Below, piece after piece: positions 1 to 7,742 of a DNA stretch of 64,000 nucleotides. The position numbers were made by a program, and so were the translations under genes. Source of the DNA: Paenibacillus wulumuqiensis (GTDB lineage Bacteria > Bacillota > Bacilli > Paenibacillales > Paenibacillaceae). How positions within the stretch are numbered: position 1 is the first letter of the stretch; the number at the start of each line of letters is the position of its first letter. The stretch spans positions 1 to 64,000 of the forward strand of contig NZ_KQ040795.1 in NCBI RefSeq assembly GCF_000971965.1, read 5' to 3'. Under the pieces are notes generated by a model. That model was not told the origin of the DNA. It ran no database searches and worked only from the letters and a program-made list of their open reading frames with translations.

Positions 1-189
1 TGACGCCGGTAGAGTACCGACGCCAGTTTGCTTGATGGGGCTTTTTTAACTGTCTACAAAATAGGGGCTTGACCAAGAGCTGCCAGGGGACATGTATTTT
101 GCAATTTCAGTATGGTTAAAATCAAATTCGGGTGTTACTTTGGATGTGAGCGGTAGCCGCTCCTTTCAATGTGCTTATACACGAGTTCA

Positions 190-378
190 TTAAGAGACGG
201 ATGAATTCAGTCGGATCAGCTCATCCTCCACAAGAAGCGTGAGTTCTTCTTCGTATCCTCCAGTTATGTGGTATTTTCGCACATATTCCTTCACGAATTT
301 CTTTGGATCCTTAGGCCGGAAGATTCTTGTCATCTCCCGTAGACTTTCCTTGACTTCGTTATGACCTTTAGTTGCCAT
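190..378 (-). CDS. small hypothetical protein, 62 aa
   Basis: A 62-residue, charged, soluble-looking protein with no signal peptide or membrane segment. It is rich in Lys and Glu and probably helical in its first half. A purine-rich ribosome site (GGGAGGG, about 6 bases before the ATG) supports real translation. I recognise no family and assign no function. It stands alone, with gene-free DNA on both sides; a short GAGCGG/CCGCTC hairpin lies about 30 bases beyond its stop and may aid termination. Confidence 0.6.
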   Translation of the reverse strand: MATKGHNEVKESLREMTRIFRPKDPKKFVKEYVRKYHITGGYEEELTLLVEDELIRLNSSVS

Positions 379-845
379 GGAATTCCCTCCCCAAAACGTG
401 CCTTGTTTTTGAGAACGCCGAAAAGATCCGCGATGTGTAGTGTGATATGAAGTTGTGTCGTCTGTGATCTTTTAGCACTTTCGGTAGGCATTTATCCTAA
501 ACAATACCCCTGCAAAGTCGTGCTGAATCATTCCGGCTGTCTACTCCTATGTTGCTGTACAAGGCCGATATTGCCTGTATAACTCTGGAATCTCTGTAAT
601 GAGTGTGCCTCTCTGGCGCACTGACTGCTCAGGCATGGCTGTCTACAATCAGTACTTATCTAAGCACCATCTAGGTTCATCATACCACATATTGTGGCGG
701 CATATCATCTTTATGGAAGAAGTTATTTAGCGAAAAAGGCTTTAATTTCAGAAAAACAGCATTAGAAAGCATAGATTCTCGAGCGAGTACAGCATTGCAC
801 TCCAAATCGGGTAAAGAACAGTAACCTACCCGAAGGAGAATACCC
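379..845. other. gene-free stretch with one short palindrome
   Basis: About 470 bases between the divergent 62-residue gene and the serine hydrolase. The only structure I see is CCACATATTGTGG at 685-697, which resembles CCACATTTGTGG at 3756-3767 near xpt. The promoter of the serine hydrolase must lie here, but I could not place -35 and -10 boxes with confidence. Short reading frames in it lack ribosome sites. Confidence 0.4.
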
Positions 846-1886
846 ATGAGCGAAAAAATACCCATTCTAATCTCATCCAATCTGCTGCGCCCTGCACTGC
901 CTGTCGATATCGCCCGTAACCCTGTTATTGACGAACAGCAGCTGCGCAAGACCGATGAGCGGCTGGAGCGGGAATATCCTCGTATCAATAGCTTCCTCGT
1001 TGCCCAGAGTGGACAACTGGTATACGAGAGCTATTATAATGGCAATACGGCCAGTAATCTGGCAGATCTGCGTTCAGCGACCAAGAGCTTTACGTCTGTC
1101 CTGGTCGGCATCGCCAGGCAGCAGGGTTTGTTTGACAATATCGATGAACCGATTGAGCATTATCTCGCAGACCAGTTTCCCGCCCATCCGTCTGCAGAGC
1201 TGCGCTCGACGACGATCCGGCATCTGCTGACGATGACCGCCGGCTTCGCCTGGAAGACTGGCAAAAAGCTGGGCGAGCCGGATATTCACCAGTTCCACCG
1301 TACCCGTCACTGGGCGCGTGCCGCACTGCGGCGTCCGATTCTGCCGGAGACGCGGGATGTGTTCCAGTATCGCAGCATTGATACCCATCTGCTGTCGGTG
1401 CTGATCAGCCGCTGGAGCGGACAAGATGCCTTTAGCTATGCCAGAGATACTTTGTTCGGTTCGCTCGGTATTGAGCAGGCTGCCTGGTCCCCATCACCCG
1501 AAGGGGATTCCATGGGACATGTCGGCCTCTGTCTAACGCCCCGGGATATGCTGCGCTTTGGCGTCTGCTGCCTCCAGCAGGGCAAATGGAAGGAACAGCA
1601 GATCATCCCGGCCGATTGGCTGGAACAGTCATTTACACCCCAATCCGAAGGATACGCCGGTTATGGCTACTATGGATACGGCTGGTGGACCGGCAAACAG
1701 GACGGATTGGATTATGCCTGTGCGCATGGACATGGCGGGCAGGAGATTATTATTTTGCCGCAGCTGGATACTGTTATTGTATTTACGTCGGACAGCAAAG
1801 TACGCAAATATAAAAACCCCCGGCATCTGCTGCCGGAAATGCTGTTCCCTGCGCTTCAGGAAGCACAAGAAGCCAATGGTAAATGA
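846..1886 (+). CDS. serine hydrolase, beta-lactamase class C / DD-peptidase family
   Basis: A 346-residue serine hydrolase of the beta-lactamase (PF00144) fold. The catalytic SxxK is S77-A-T-K80, the Tyr motif is probably the YRS at 175-177, and the KTG-equivalent is HGHGG near 294-298. Family members are DD-peptidases, esterases or amide hydrolases; a true beta-lactamase role is not implied. No signal peptide is visible, so it may act in the cytoplasm, which argues for an esterase or amidase. The ribosome site GAAGGAG sits 7-8 bases before the ATG. A glycosyltransferase follows 25 bases later on the same strand and is probably co-transcribed. Confidence 0.88.
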   Translation: MSEKIPILISSNLLRPALPVDIARNPVIDEQQLRKTDERLEREYPRINSFLVAQSGQLVYESYYNGNTASNLADLRSATKSFTSVLVGIARQQGLFDNIDEPIEHYLADQFPAHPSAELRSTTIRHLLTMTAGFAWKTGKKLGEPDIHQFHRTRHWARAALRRPILPETRDVFQYRSIDTHLLSVLISRWSGQDAFSYARDTLFGSLGIEQAAWSPSPEGDSMGHVGLCLTPRDMLRFGVCCLQQGKWKEQQIIPADWLEQSFTPQSEGYAGYGYYGYGWWTGKQDGLDYACAHGHGGQEIIILPQLDTVIVFTSDSKVRKYKNPRHLLPEMLFPALQEAQEANGK

Positions 1887-1911
1887 ATCCAAGCAGGAAA
1901 GGAATATCCCT

Positions 1912-3117
1912 ATGCAGCATGGTTCACCCTGTGTTCTGATTGTATATGCAAGTTATGGCGATGGACATCTGCAGGCTGCCCGCTCGCTTCGCGACAGCCT
2001 GTATCAGCGAGGCATCGAGCGGGTCATCCTGCTGGATCTGATGGCAGAATCCCATCCATGGATGAATGAAATGACCCGGCTCATTTATATGCAGAGCTTC
2101 AAGACGATTCCGCATCTGTATGGCTGGTTCTATTACCGAACTCGTGAAATGAAAGCAGGCACTCTGCTCTCCAACTGGCTGCATTCGTTTGGTATCCGTC
2201 GTCTGCGGGAAGTGATGGAGCGTGAACAGCCGCATCTGGTTATACATACCTTTCCCCAGCTGGCCCTGCCCCATCTCCGGACCCGCTGGGGCCTGACGAT
2301 CCCGCTGGTGAATATTGTGACCGACTATGATCTTCACGGACGCTGGCTGCATCCGCATATCGATCATTATTATGTACCTTCCGAAGAGATGAGAGATGAA
2401 GCGATACGCCGCGGCGTTGCTGCCGAGAGGATCACTATAGCCGGCATTCCGCTGCATCACAGCTTTGAACAGCCGGAGACGGATGAAGAACAGCGCAGAC
2501 AGCAGCGCCGGAAACTGCAGCTGCAGACCGGACTGGATCCGCAGCGCAGAACCGTCCTGCTGCTGGCCGGAGCCTATGGTGTCCTCAAAAATGTGCAGGA
2601 AATATGCGAAATGATCGACCGGCGTGCAGATACGCAGCTAATCGTCATTTGCGGGAAAAACAAGGAACTGTGCGAGGAGATGGGCAAGCGTTATGCCCAT
2701 CATCCGTATATACGGATTGAAGGATTTACGAAGCGGATGAATGATTGGATGAGCATGAGTGACTGTGTCATCACCAAGCCGGGCGGCCTGACGATGGCGG
2801 AATGCATCAGCTGCAGACTTCCGGCATTCCTGATGAATCCGGTCCCCGGACAGGAACTGGAAAATGCACTCTATCTGGAAGCCAGGCAGGCCGCACGAAT
2901 CTGCAGGAACGCGCAGGAGCTGAATGCTGCGCTGGGCAGCGCACTGGATCAGCCGGAGATACTGGAAAGTATGCGGCGGCATATGGATACGCTGCGTACG
3001 CCGCCTGCCTCTGCGCAGATTACGCAGGAGCTGATTGACCGCTACCTCAGCCGTGTGACAGATGAAGCAGCCGCTATCCGGCCCATGCTGGCTTTGCAGG
3101 GCGGCCGTTATATGTGA
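1912..3117 (+). CDS. MGDG synthase/UgtP-like glycosyltransferase
   Basis: A 401-residue glycosyltransferase of the monogalactosyldiacylglycerol-synthase type. The N-terminus has the acceptor-side motif YGDGHLQAA (compare YGNGH in Bacillus UgtP); the C-terminal GT28 half has the donor-binding stretch KPGGLTMAEC. Such enzymes add sugars from a UDP-sugar to diacylglycerol at the inner membrane face, making glycolipid and lipoteichoic acid anchors. I chose the ATG at 1912 because AGGAAAGGA precedes it by about 8 bases; an in-frame ATG at 1876 lies inside the upstream gene. It is probably translated with the serine hydrolase before it. The substrate is inferred from family only. Confidence 0.82.
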   Translation: MQHGSPCVLIVYASYGDGHLQAARSLRDSLYQRGIERVILLDLMAESHPWMNEMTRLIYMQSFKTIPHLYGWFYYRTREMKAGTLLSNWLHSFGIRRLREVMEREQPHLVIHTFPQLALPHLRTRWGLTIPLVNIVTDYDLHGRWLHPHIDHYYVPSEEMRDEAIRRGVAAERITIAGIPLHHSFEQPETDEEQRRQQRRKLQLQTGLDPQRRTVLLLAGAYGVLKNVQEICEMIDRRADTQLIVICGKNKELCEEMGKRYAHHPYIRIEGFTKRMNDWMSMSDCVITKPGGLTMAECISCRLPAFLMNPVPGQELENALYLEARQAARICRNAQELNAALGSALDQPEILESMRRHMDTLRTPPASAQITQELIDRYLSRVTDEAAAIRPMLALQGGRYM

Positions 3118-3142
3118 GCGCTCTGATCAGGCAGCCACAGAT

Positions 3143-3715
3143 TCAGTCGGCGAATTGTACCTGTCCATCTGCCAGACCGGCGATGCGAACGAGCGATTCC
3201 AGCCGGTAACCTTCGTCTGTCAATAATTTGGCTCCGGGCTGGAAGGACTTCTCAATCACAATGCCAATCCCGGCTACCTGCGCTCCCGCCTGCTGCACGA
3301 TCCGCGCGAGGGCAAATGCCGCCTCACCATTGGCCAGGAAATCATCAATGATCAGCACCCGGTCTCCGGGATGAATGAACTTTTTGGATACGGTAATATC
3401 GTTGCTCTGCTGCTTGGTGTACGAATAGGCAGTTTCTACATAGATGTCCTCCGTCAGTGTCAGTGACTTTTGCTTACGGGCAAAGATCAGCGGCACATTC
3501 AGCTCCAGTGCCGTCATAATACCAGGCGCAATCCCCGACGATTCAATCGTCAACACACGCGTCACATTTTCACCGGCAAAACGGCGGGTAAATTCCCTGC
3601 CAATTTCCTTCATCAGTACAGGGTCCATCTGGTGATTGATAAAGGAATCGACCTTGAGTACATTGCCCTCCAGTACGATACCCTCCTTGATTACTTTGCT
3701 GCGCAGCAGTTCCAT
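3143..3715 (-). CDS. xpt: xanthine phosphoribosyltransferase
   Basis: A 190-residue type I phosphoribosyltransferase, close in length and sequence to Bacillus subtilis Xpt (194 aa). It converts xanthine and PRPP to XMP in purine salvage. Visible marks are KVDSFINHQ near the N-terminus, [22 protein letters not shown], and the PRPP-binding loop [11 protein letters not shown], then [12 protein letters not shown]. The start at 3715 is favoured by alignment and by a GGAG nine bases upstream; longer in-frame starts lack good spacing. It converges with the glycosyltransferase, leaving only 25 bases between stops. Xpt genes in this order often have a guanine riboswitch, but I see none in the 300 bases upstream. 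Confidence 0.93.
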   Translation of the reverse strand: MELLRSKVIKEGIVLEGNVLKVDSFINHQMDPVLMKEIGREFTRRFAGENVTRVLTIESSGIAPGIMTALELNVPLIFARKQKSLTLTEDIYVETAYSYTKQQSNDITVSKKFIHPGDRVLIIDDFLANGEAAFALARIVQQAGAQVAGIGIVIEKSFQPGAKLLTDEGYRLESLVRIAGLADGQVQFAD

Positions 3716-4376
3716 AGGTCCCATCTCCATCTCTTTTTTGATTACATTGTATATACCACATTTGTGGCATAACATCCACACTGCAATCTTCCAAAAGACT
3801 GCCGATGATGTTCATCTTCATACAGAAGCGCCAGCTGTTATCCTGCAGGATATAAGGCGATAGCCCTGCACTTCCGTCCAGAAGTCGCATCCTCCTGAAG
3901 CGATCTGCCCATATCTTCAACTCCATTTTCCACCGGGTTCTTCCGGTTAGTTATATATCTGCCGATAATTCATCCGAAAACTTATAATTTTGGAATCAAA
4001 TCCGATATATAAATAGGATGCTGTATTTACAGAGGAGCCTGTTTATTTTAGTATCTTGTTATTAAACCGTTCGCAAATCGAATAATATTTTATAACAGTA
4101 TTACATAACCCAATTTTCTCTGTTTGGCTTGCCAGTGTTTATAATACTTTTAAATCTATTATTTATATTTTTTGTAAAAATTGCCTATGATAAAGATAAT
4201 AGGCGTATACTATTGAAAATGGAAGTATATTGGTTATGTGGCACCGTTATAGAAGTTATCCAAAGTAGGCAATCATATCGCACCATGATATACTTTATGT
4301 ATTGTTTGCGGCTTTTCTCCTACTTCCTCTATTATTCAGGTCGCATACATTATAGCTTCATTAGGAGGTCTTTGTA
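3716..4376. other. xpt/XRE divergent intergenic region
   Basis: About 660 bases between divergent genes. The left part (3716-3930) can be read as an open frame on the minus strand overlapping xpt, but it has no ribosome site. The right part is AT-rich. It holds TTGCCTAT at 4181-4188, ATAGGC at 4199-4204 and TAGGCAA near 4266: three half-sites of the same motif upstream of the XRE gene, which could be its operator. No purine riboswitch core was found. Confidence 0.4.
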
Positions 4377-4736
4377 TTGTTCGCCCAACGCCTCAAACAA
4401 CTTCGCAAACGGCGAAATATGTCGATGAAGGAAGTCGCAGATTATATTGGAGTAGCCAAAAGCACGTATGCAGGCTACGAGTCCGGCTATCGCCAACCTA
4501 CACTCGAAACGATTCAGGCTATCGCCCGCAAGCTGAACACTACTTCGGATTATCTGCTTGGCTTAACGGAGCAGTACGACCCCATTTCCCCAAATACGAA
4601 CGCTCGTGAATTTCTCAACCATGCCCATCTTCACTGGGATGGCGTTCCCCTCGAAGCTGATGATCTTCAGTTGATCCGTCAGCTGCTGGAGCGTGTCGTA
4701 CGGGATCGTGCACACTCTGAAGAAGAACAGCATTAG
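4377..4736 (+). CDS. XRE-family transcriptional regulator
   Basis: A 119-residue DNA-binding protein. Residues 3-60 form a Cro/CI helix-turn-helix: FAQRLKQLRKRRNMSMKEVA, then YIGVAKSTYAGYESGYRQP and a third helix ending TSDYLLGL. The C-terminal half is acidic and short, without a known sensor or protease domain, so dimerisation is its likely role. Translation starts at TTG: AGGAGG lies 8 bases before it and no in-frame ATG fits. It resembles SinR/ImmR-type repressors of Bacillales. It is a single-gene unit closed by a strong terminator; targets unknown, autoregulation plausible. Confidence 0.88.
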   Translation: MFAQRLKQLRKRRNMSMKEVADYIGVAKSTYAGYESGYRQPTLETIQAIARKLNTTSDYLLGLTEQYDPISPNTNAREFLNHAHLHWDGVPLEADDLQLIRQLLERVVRDRAHSEEEQH

Positions 4737-4818
4737 TCATTTCACTTCTTTCCTGCCCAACATCATGATTATAATATAGATTTTTACCTGCCTACTTTTC
4801 TATACTATATGCAGCAAT

Positions 4819-4868
4819 ATAAGCCGGTCTGATCGGTCATAAGCAGGCCGGCTTATTCGTATTTTTTG
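4819..4868 (+). terminator. rho-independent terminator of the XRE gene
   Basis: A 13-bp stem (ATAAGCCGGTCTG paired with CAGGCCGGCTTAT, one G-U pair) followed by a T-rich run (ATTTTTT). It lies about 80 bases after the XRE stop. Confidence 0.85.
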
Positions 4869-4896
4869 TCCTGCCCGATTTGTCGAAAAACAGCAC

Positions 4897-4941
4897 AAAA
4901 AAGCACCGGGACGCTCTAATAGGCGGCCCGGTGCTTTTTTT
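4897..4941 (-). terminator. terminator downstream of ugd
   Basis: Stem GCACCGGG/CCCGGTGC flanked by A6 on one side and T7 on the other, so it can act in both directions. It follows the ugd stop on the minus strand and backs up the XRE terminator on the plus strand. Confidence 0.88.
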
Positions 4942-4965
4942 GACAATTATTGGTTCAAATTTAGG

Positions 4966-6291
4966 TTAATTGGCTACTATAAAACTATCACGCAAGAGTG
5001 ATGGACGACCCATGGAATGGTAGTTCAGACCAGTCGCCTTGATTCGTTCGGCACTGTACACATTGCGTCCGTCGATCAGTACAGGATTGTTCATAACCGC
5101 CTGAACTTCCACCAGATCCACGTTCACGAACTCGCCCCATTCGGTGAGCAGGCAGATCGCATCGCAGCCGCGCGCAGCTTCCAGTGCATTTGCTGCATAA
5201 GTGACGGATGGGTGATCGTACTCACGACGGAAATTATCTGCTGCTACCGGATCGAATACCTGTGGCAGAGCACCAAACTCAACCAGTTTTGGCACGATCT
5301 CCAGGGATGGTGCATCACGAACATCATCGGTATCCGGCTTGAATGCCAGACCCCAGACAGCAATCTTTTTGCCGCTGAGAGTACCGAGTGAATCCAGCAG
5401 CTTGTCGATAACCGCCCAGCGCTGGGATTGGTTGACTTCAACGACCGATTTGAGCAGTTTGAAGTCATACTCCACGTTACCGGCAATCTGGATCAGTGCA
5501 TGGGTATCTTTCGGGAAGCATGAACCACCGTAACCGATACCTGCATTCAGGAAGGAAGCGCCGATACGACGGTCCATACCCATACCTTTGGCTACCTGAT
5601 CCACATCCGCGCCTACTTTGTCGCAGATGTTGGCAATCTCATTGATAAAGGAGATTTTGGTCGCCAGGAAGGCATTGGATGCGTACTTGATCATCTCGGC
5701 ACTACGGATATCCGTGATAACCAGATTCTCTGTCAGCGGTCTGTGCAGAGCGATCAGCATGTCAGCTGCTTGTTGTGTCTCTACACCGATAACGAGACGA
5801 TCCGGGTTGAATGCATCTTTGACGGCAGAACCTTCACGCAGGAATTCCGGCATGGATGCTGTAGCAAACGGTTGATCGGTCAGGCTGGCAATAATGCTGT
5901 TGACGCGCTCGTTGGTACCAACAGGCACGGTACTTTTAACAGCTACTACGGTGTAACCGTTAATTGAAAGCGCAATCTCGCGTGCAGCGGCCTCGATATA
6001 CTCCAGATTCGCTTCACCGGATGGCAGTGGAGGCGTACCTACCGCGATGATAACCAGATCGGATTCGGGTACGGAAGCACTCAGATCCGTTGTAAAGGAA
6101 AGGCGTCCTTCTTCGACGTTGCGCAGCATGATTTCCTGAAGGCCCGGCTCATAGATTGGAACGCCGCCATTTTTCAGTGTTTCGATTTTTGCAGGAATCT
6201 TGTCGACACAAGTCACTGTATTACCGACTTCCGCAAAGCAGACACCAGACACCAGACCAACATAACCTGTACCAATAACCGTAATTTTCAT
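4966..6291 (-). CDS. ugd: UDP-glucose 6-dehydrogenase
   Basis: A 441-residue UDP-glucose/GDP-mannose dehydrogenase-family enzyme. It oxidises UDP-glucose to UDP-glucuronate with two NAD+. Domains in order: N-terminal NAD-binding Rossmann fold (VIGTGYVGLVSGVCFAEVG), central domain with the catalytic Cys loop NAGIGYGGSCFPKDT, and C-terminal UDP-binding domain (KIAVWGLAFKPDTDDVRDAPS). Full length. GGGAG lies 8 bases before the ATG. It stands just beyond the end of the exopolysaccharide locus but has its own terminator, so it is probably a separate transcript; it would supply a uronic acid for that polymer. A near-cre sequence (TTGAAAGCGATGCTA, 6326-6340, one mismatch) lies 35 bases upstream. Confidence 0.95.
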   Translation of the reverse strand: MKITVIGTGYVGLVSGVCFAEVGNTVTCVDKIPAKIETLKNGGVPIYEPGLQEIMLRNVEEGRLSFTTDLSASVPESDLVIIAVGTPPLPSGEANLEYIEAAAREIALSINGYTVVAVKSTVPVGTNERVNSIIASLTDQPFATASMPEFLREGSAVKDAFNPDRLVIGVETQQAADMLIALHRPLTENLVITDIRSAEMIKYASNAFLATKISFINEIANICDKVGADVDQVAKGMGMDRRIGASFLNAGIGYGGSCFPKDTHALIQIAGNVEYDFKLLKSVVEVNQSQRWAVIDKLLDSLGTLSGKKIAVWGLAFKPDTDDVRDAPSLEIVPKLVEFGALPQVFDPVAADNFRREYDHPSVTYAANALEAARGCDAICLLTEWGEFVNVDLVEVQAVMNNPVLIDGRNVYSAERIKATGLNYHSMGRPSLLRDSFIVAN

Positions 6292-6452
6292 TATTCACAC
6301 TCCCATTTCTGTTTGTTGTTGAGTATTGAAAGCGATGCTATTTCACCAAGTGATTGGGTAATCTCTATTCACGTATAATGTTAATCAACCGATATAGTCT
6401 ATATAAGTATTGGAGTATCCAATCTCATTTCTATATTTGGAGGCTGATCATT

Positions 6453-6554
6453 ATGAGAAACCAGGGAAATCCGACATTTGCCAAAGGTTGTCTGTGGGGT
6501 ACTGCAGTGTCTCTGCTGCTGTGGGCCGCTATCTTCTGGATGGTTATGCACTAA
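6453..6554 (+). CDS. 33-residue membrane peptide
   Basis: A very short gene, divergent from ugd. The peptide starts MRNQGNPTFAKGCLWG and continues into one hydrophobic helix (about residues 15-32) that ends at the stop. TTGGAGG sits 10 bases before the ATG, which supports translation; the longer in-frame reading from 6354 has no ribosome site. The N-terminal part is polar and basic, so the peptide would insert with its N-terminus inside. No family recognised. It is followed by a short GTGTAAT/ATTACAC palindrome at 6569-6584. Confidence 0.55.
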   Translation: MRNQGNPTFAKGCLWGTAVSLLLWAAIFWMVMH

Positions 6555-6578
6555 TTGACCGACGCTGCGTGTAATCCA

Positions 6579-7742
6579 TTACACTTTTACATGCTGTAAA
6601 AGATTATGAATATAGTCCGTAATGTCTGTCAGTGCCGAACGTGAATATCCGTATGTTTCGTTAAAGGAAACATGCTCGTGCGGTTCATCATTCCAGAGTT
6701 CCAGGCCCTGCCCGGACATCAGATCAAGCTGCTGTATTTCTTCCCATGACATTAACGTTACCGGATGTTCCAGCGGAATAGCCGCGATAGTATGACGGTC
6801 TTCATAGAAACTGCTCCGGTTCAGCAGAACCAGCGGCTTGTTCAGCTCGACCGCTTCACAGATCGTGCCCCAGCCCGGCTTGGTAATGACCAGGTCTGCG
6901 GCAGCCACATAATTCTGTGACTCGCTGTAGTCTGCAGGAATATGGGAAATATTCGGCCGCTCGATATCCATATTGGCAGATACGATAAACCGGCAACCCT
7001 CACTATCCCACAGCTTCAGGGAAGACAGCTCGTCCACCTGAATGCTCATGCCGAGTGCGAAGAAGATCAATTTGCCCTTGCCGTCCGGATTCAGCTCCTG
7101 GCGAATCCGCTGCACTTCTACCGGATCAGGCTTCCGGCAGAAAAACCCGGTATCGATCCTGCATTTGCATCCCCATGCGGGTTCTGCGCTGCCGGCCAGA
7201 CCGATAAAATGATCCATGCGAGCATACGCTTCGCGCAGTCCGTTCAGTTCATGCAGCTCCAGCATATCGCGGTAGGCCGTATACCAGGTAAAGTTGGAAA
7301 TGCCCAGTGACTCAATGCCTGCCTTAGACGCTGCTGCTACCGGAATCGGCGAGATATCGCTGATGACCAGCTGTGCTCCGCTTTCCAGCAGAAAATTCTT
7401 CTCCAGCTCCACTTTTTCATCAAACAACGACATGTCGCTATTATATTGATGACGCAATCGTGGAATATCGGCTGCAATCGAATCCTTTTGCAATACATAG
7501 CCGGTATCGGAGAACGTACGCCTGAACTCCAGCTGATGCTTGCCTGTGGTCTGCAGGGATTCCTGCAGGAACGATAGTGCTTTGCCCGAATTGATAATCA
7601 GGCGTATGGGCGTCTGCGTGCAGTTGTCCAGCATCTGCCGGATCACTGCAATACTGCGTGTGGCATGCCCATAGCCGTAATCAGAGACGTAGTAGCAGAT
7701 GGTCGTCAGATCTTCAGGCAGTTTTGAGCGATATCTTCCCAT
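6579..7742 (-). CDS. GT28/MurG-like glycosyltransferase, last gene of EPS locus
   Basis: A 387-residue nucleotide-sugar-binding protein with a two-Rossmann GT-B layout. The N-terminal motif YVSDYGYGHATRSIAV resembles the acceptor motif of MurG/UgtP-type enzymes, and the C-terminal ITKPGWGTICEAVELNKPLV is the donor-binding loop. It starts inside the 3' end of manC (37-base overlap), so the two are probably translationally coupled. That coupling suggests a role with GDP-mannose or in the same polysaccharide, but acceptor and donor are not readable from sequence. Its stop overlaps a weak palindrome that may end the transcript. Confidence 0.75.
   Translation of the reverse strand: MGRYRSKLPEDLTTICYYVSDYGYGHATRSIAVIRQMLDNCTQTPIRLIINSGKALSFLQESLQTTGKHQLEFRRTFSDTGYVLQKDSIAADIPRLRHQYNSDMSLFDEKVELEKNFLLESGAQLVISDISPIPVAAASKAGIESLGISNFTWYTAYRDMLELHELNGLREAYARMDHFIGLAGSAEPAWGCKCRIDTGFFCRKPDPVEVQRIRQELNPDGKGKLIFFALGMSIQVDELSSLKLWDSEGCRFIVSANMDIERPNISHIPADYSESQNYVAAADLVITKPGWGTICEAVELNKPLVLLNRSSFYEDRHTIAAIPLEHPVTLMSWEEIQQLDLMSGQGLELWNDEPHEHVSFNETYGYSRSALTDITDYIHNLLQHVKV

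Noticed and set aside
846-1886. Calling the serine hydrolase a beta-lactamase resistance gene
   Set aside because: Only the broad fold motifs are visible; no signal peptide and no evidence for drug hydrolysis.
3570-3926. 118-residue minus-strand frame upstream of and overlapping xpt
   Set aside because: Overlaps xpt in another frame, no ribosome site, no recognisable motif.
3782-4000. Purine riboswitch upstream of xpt
   Set aside because: The conserved three-way junction core was not found on the minus strand.
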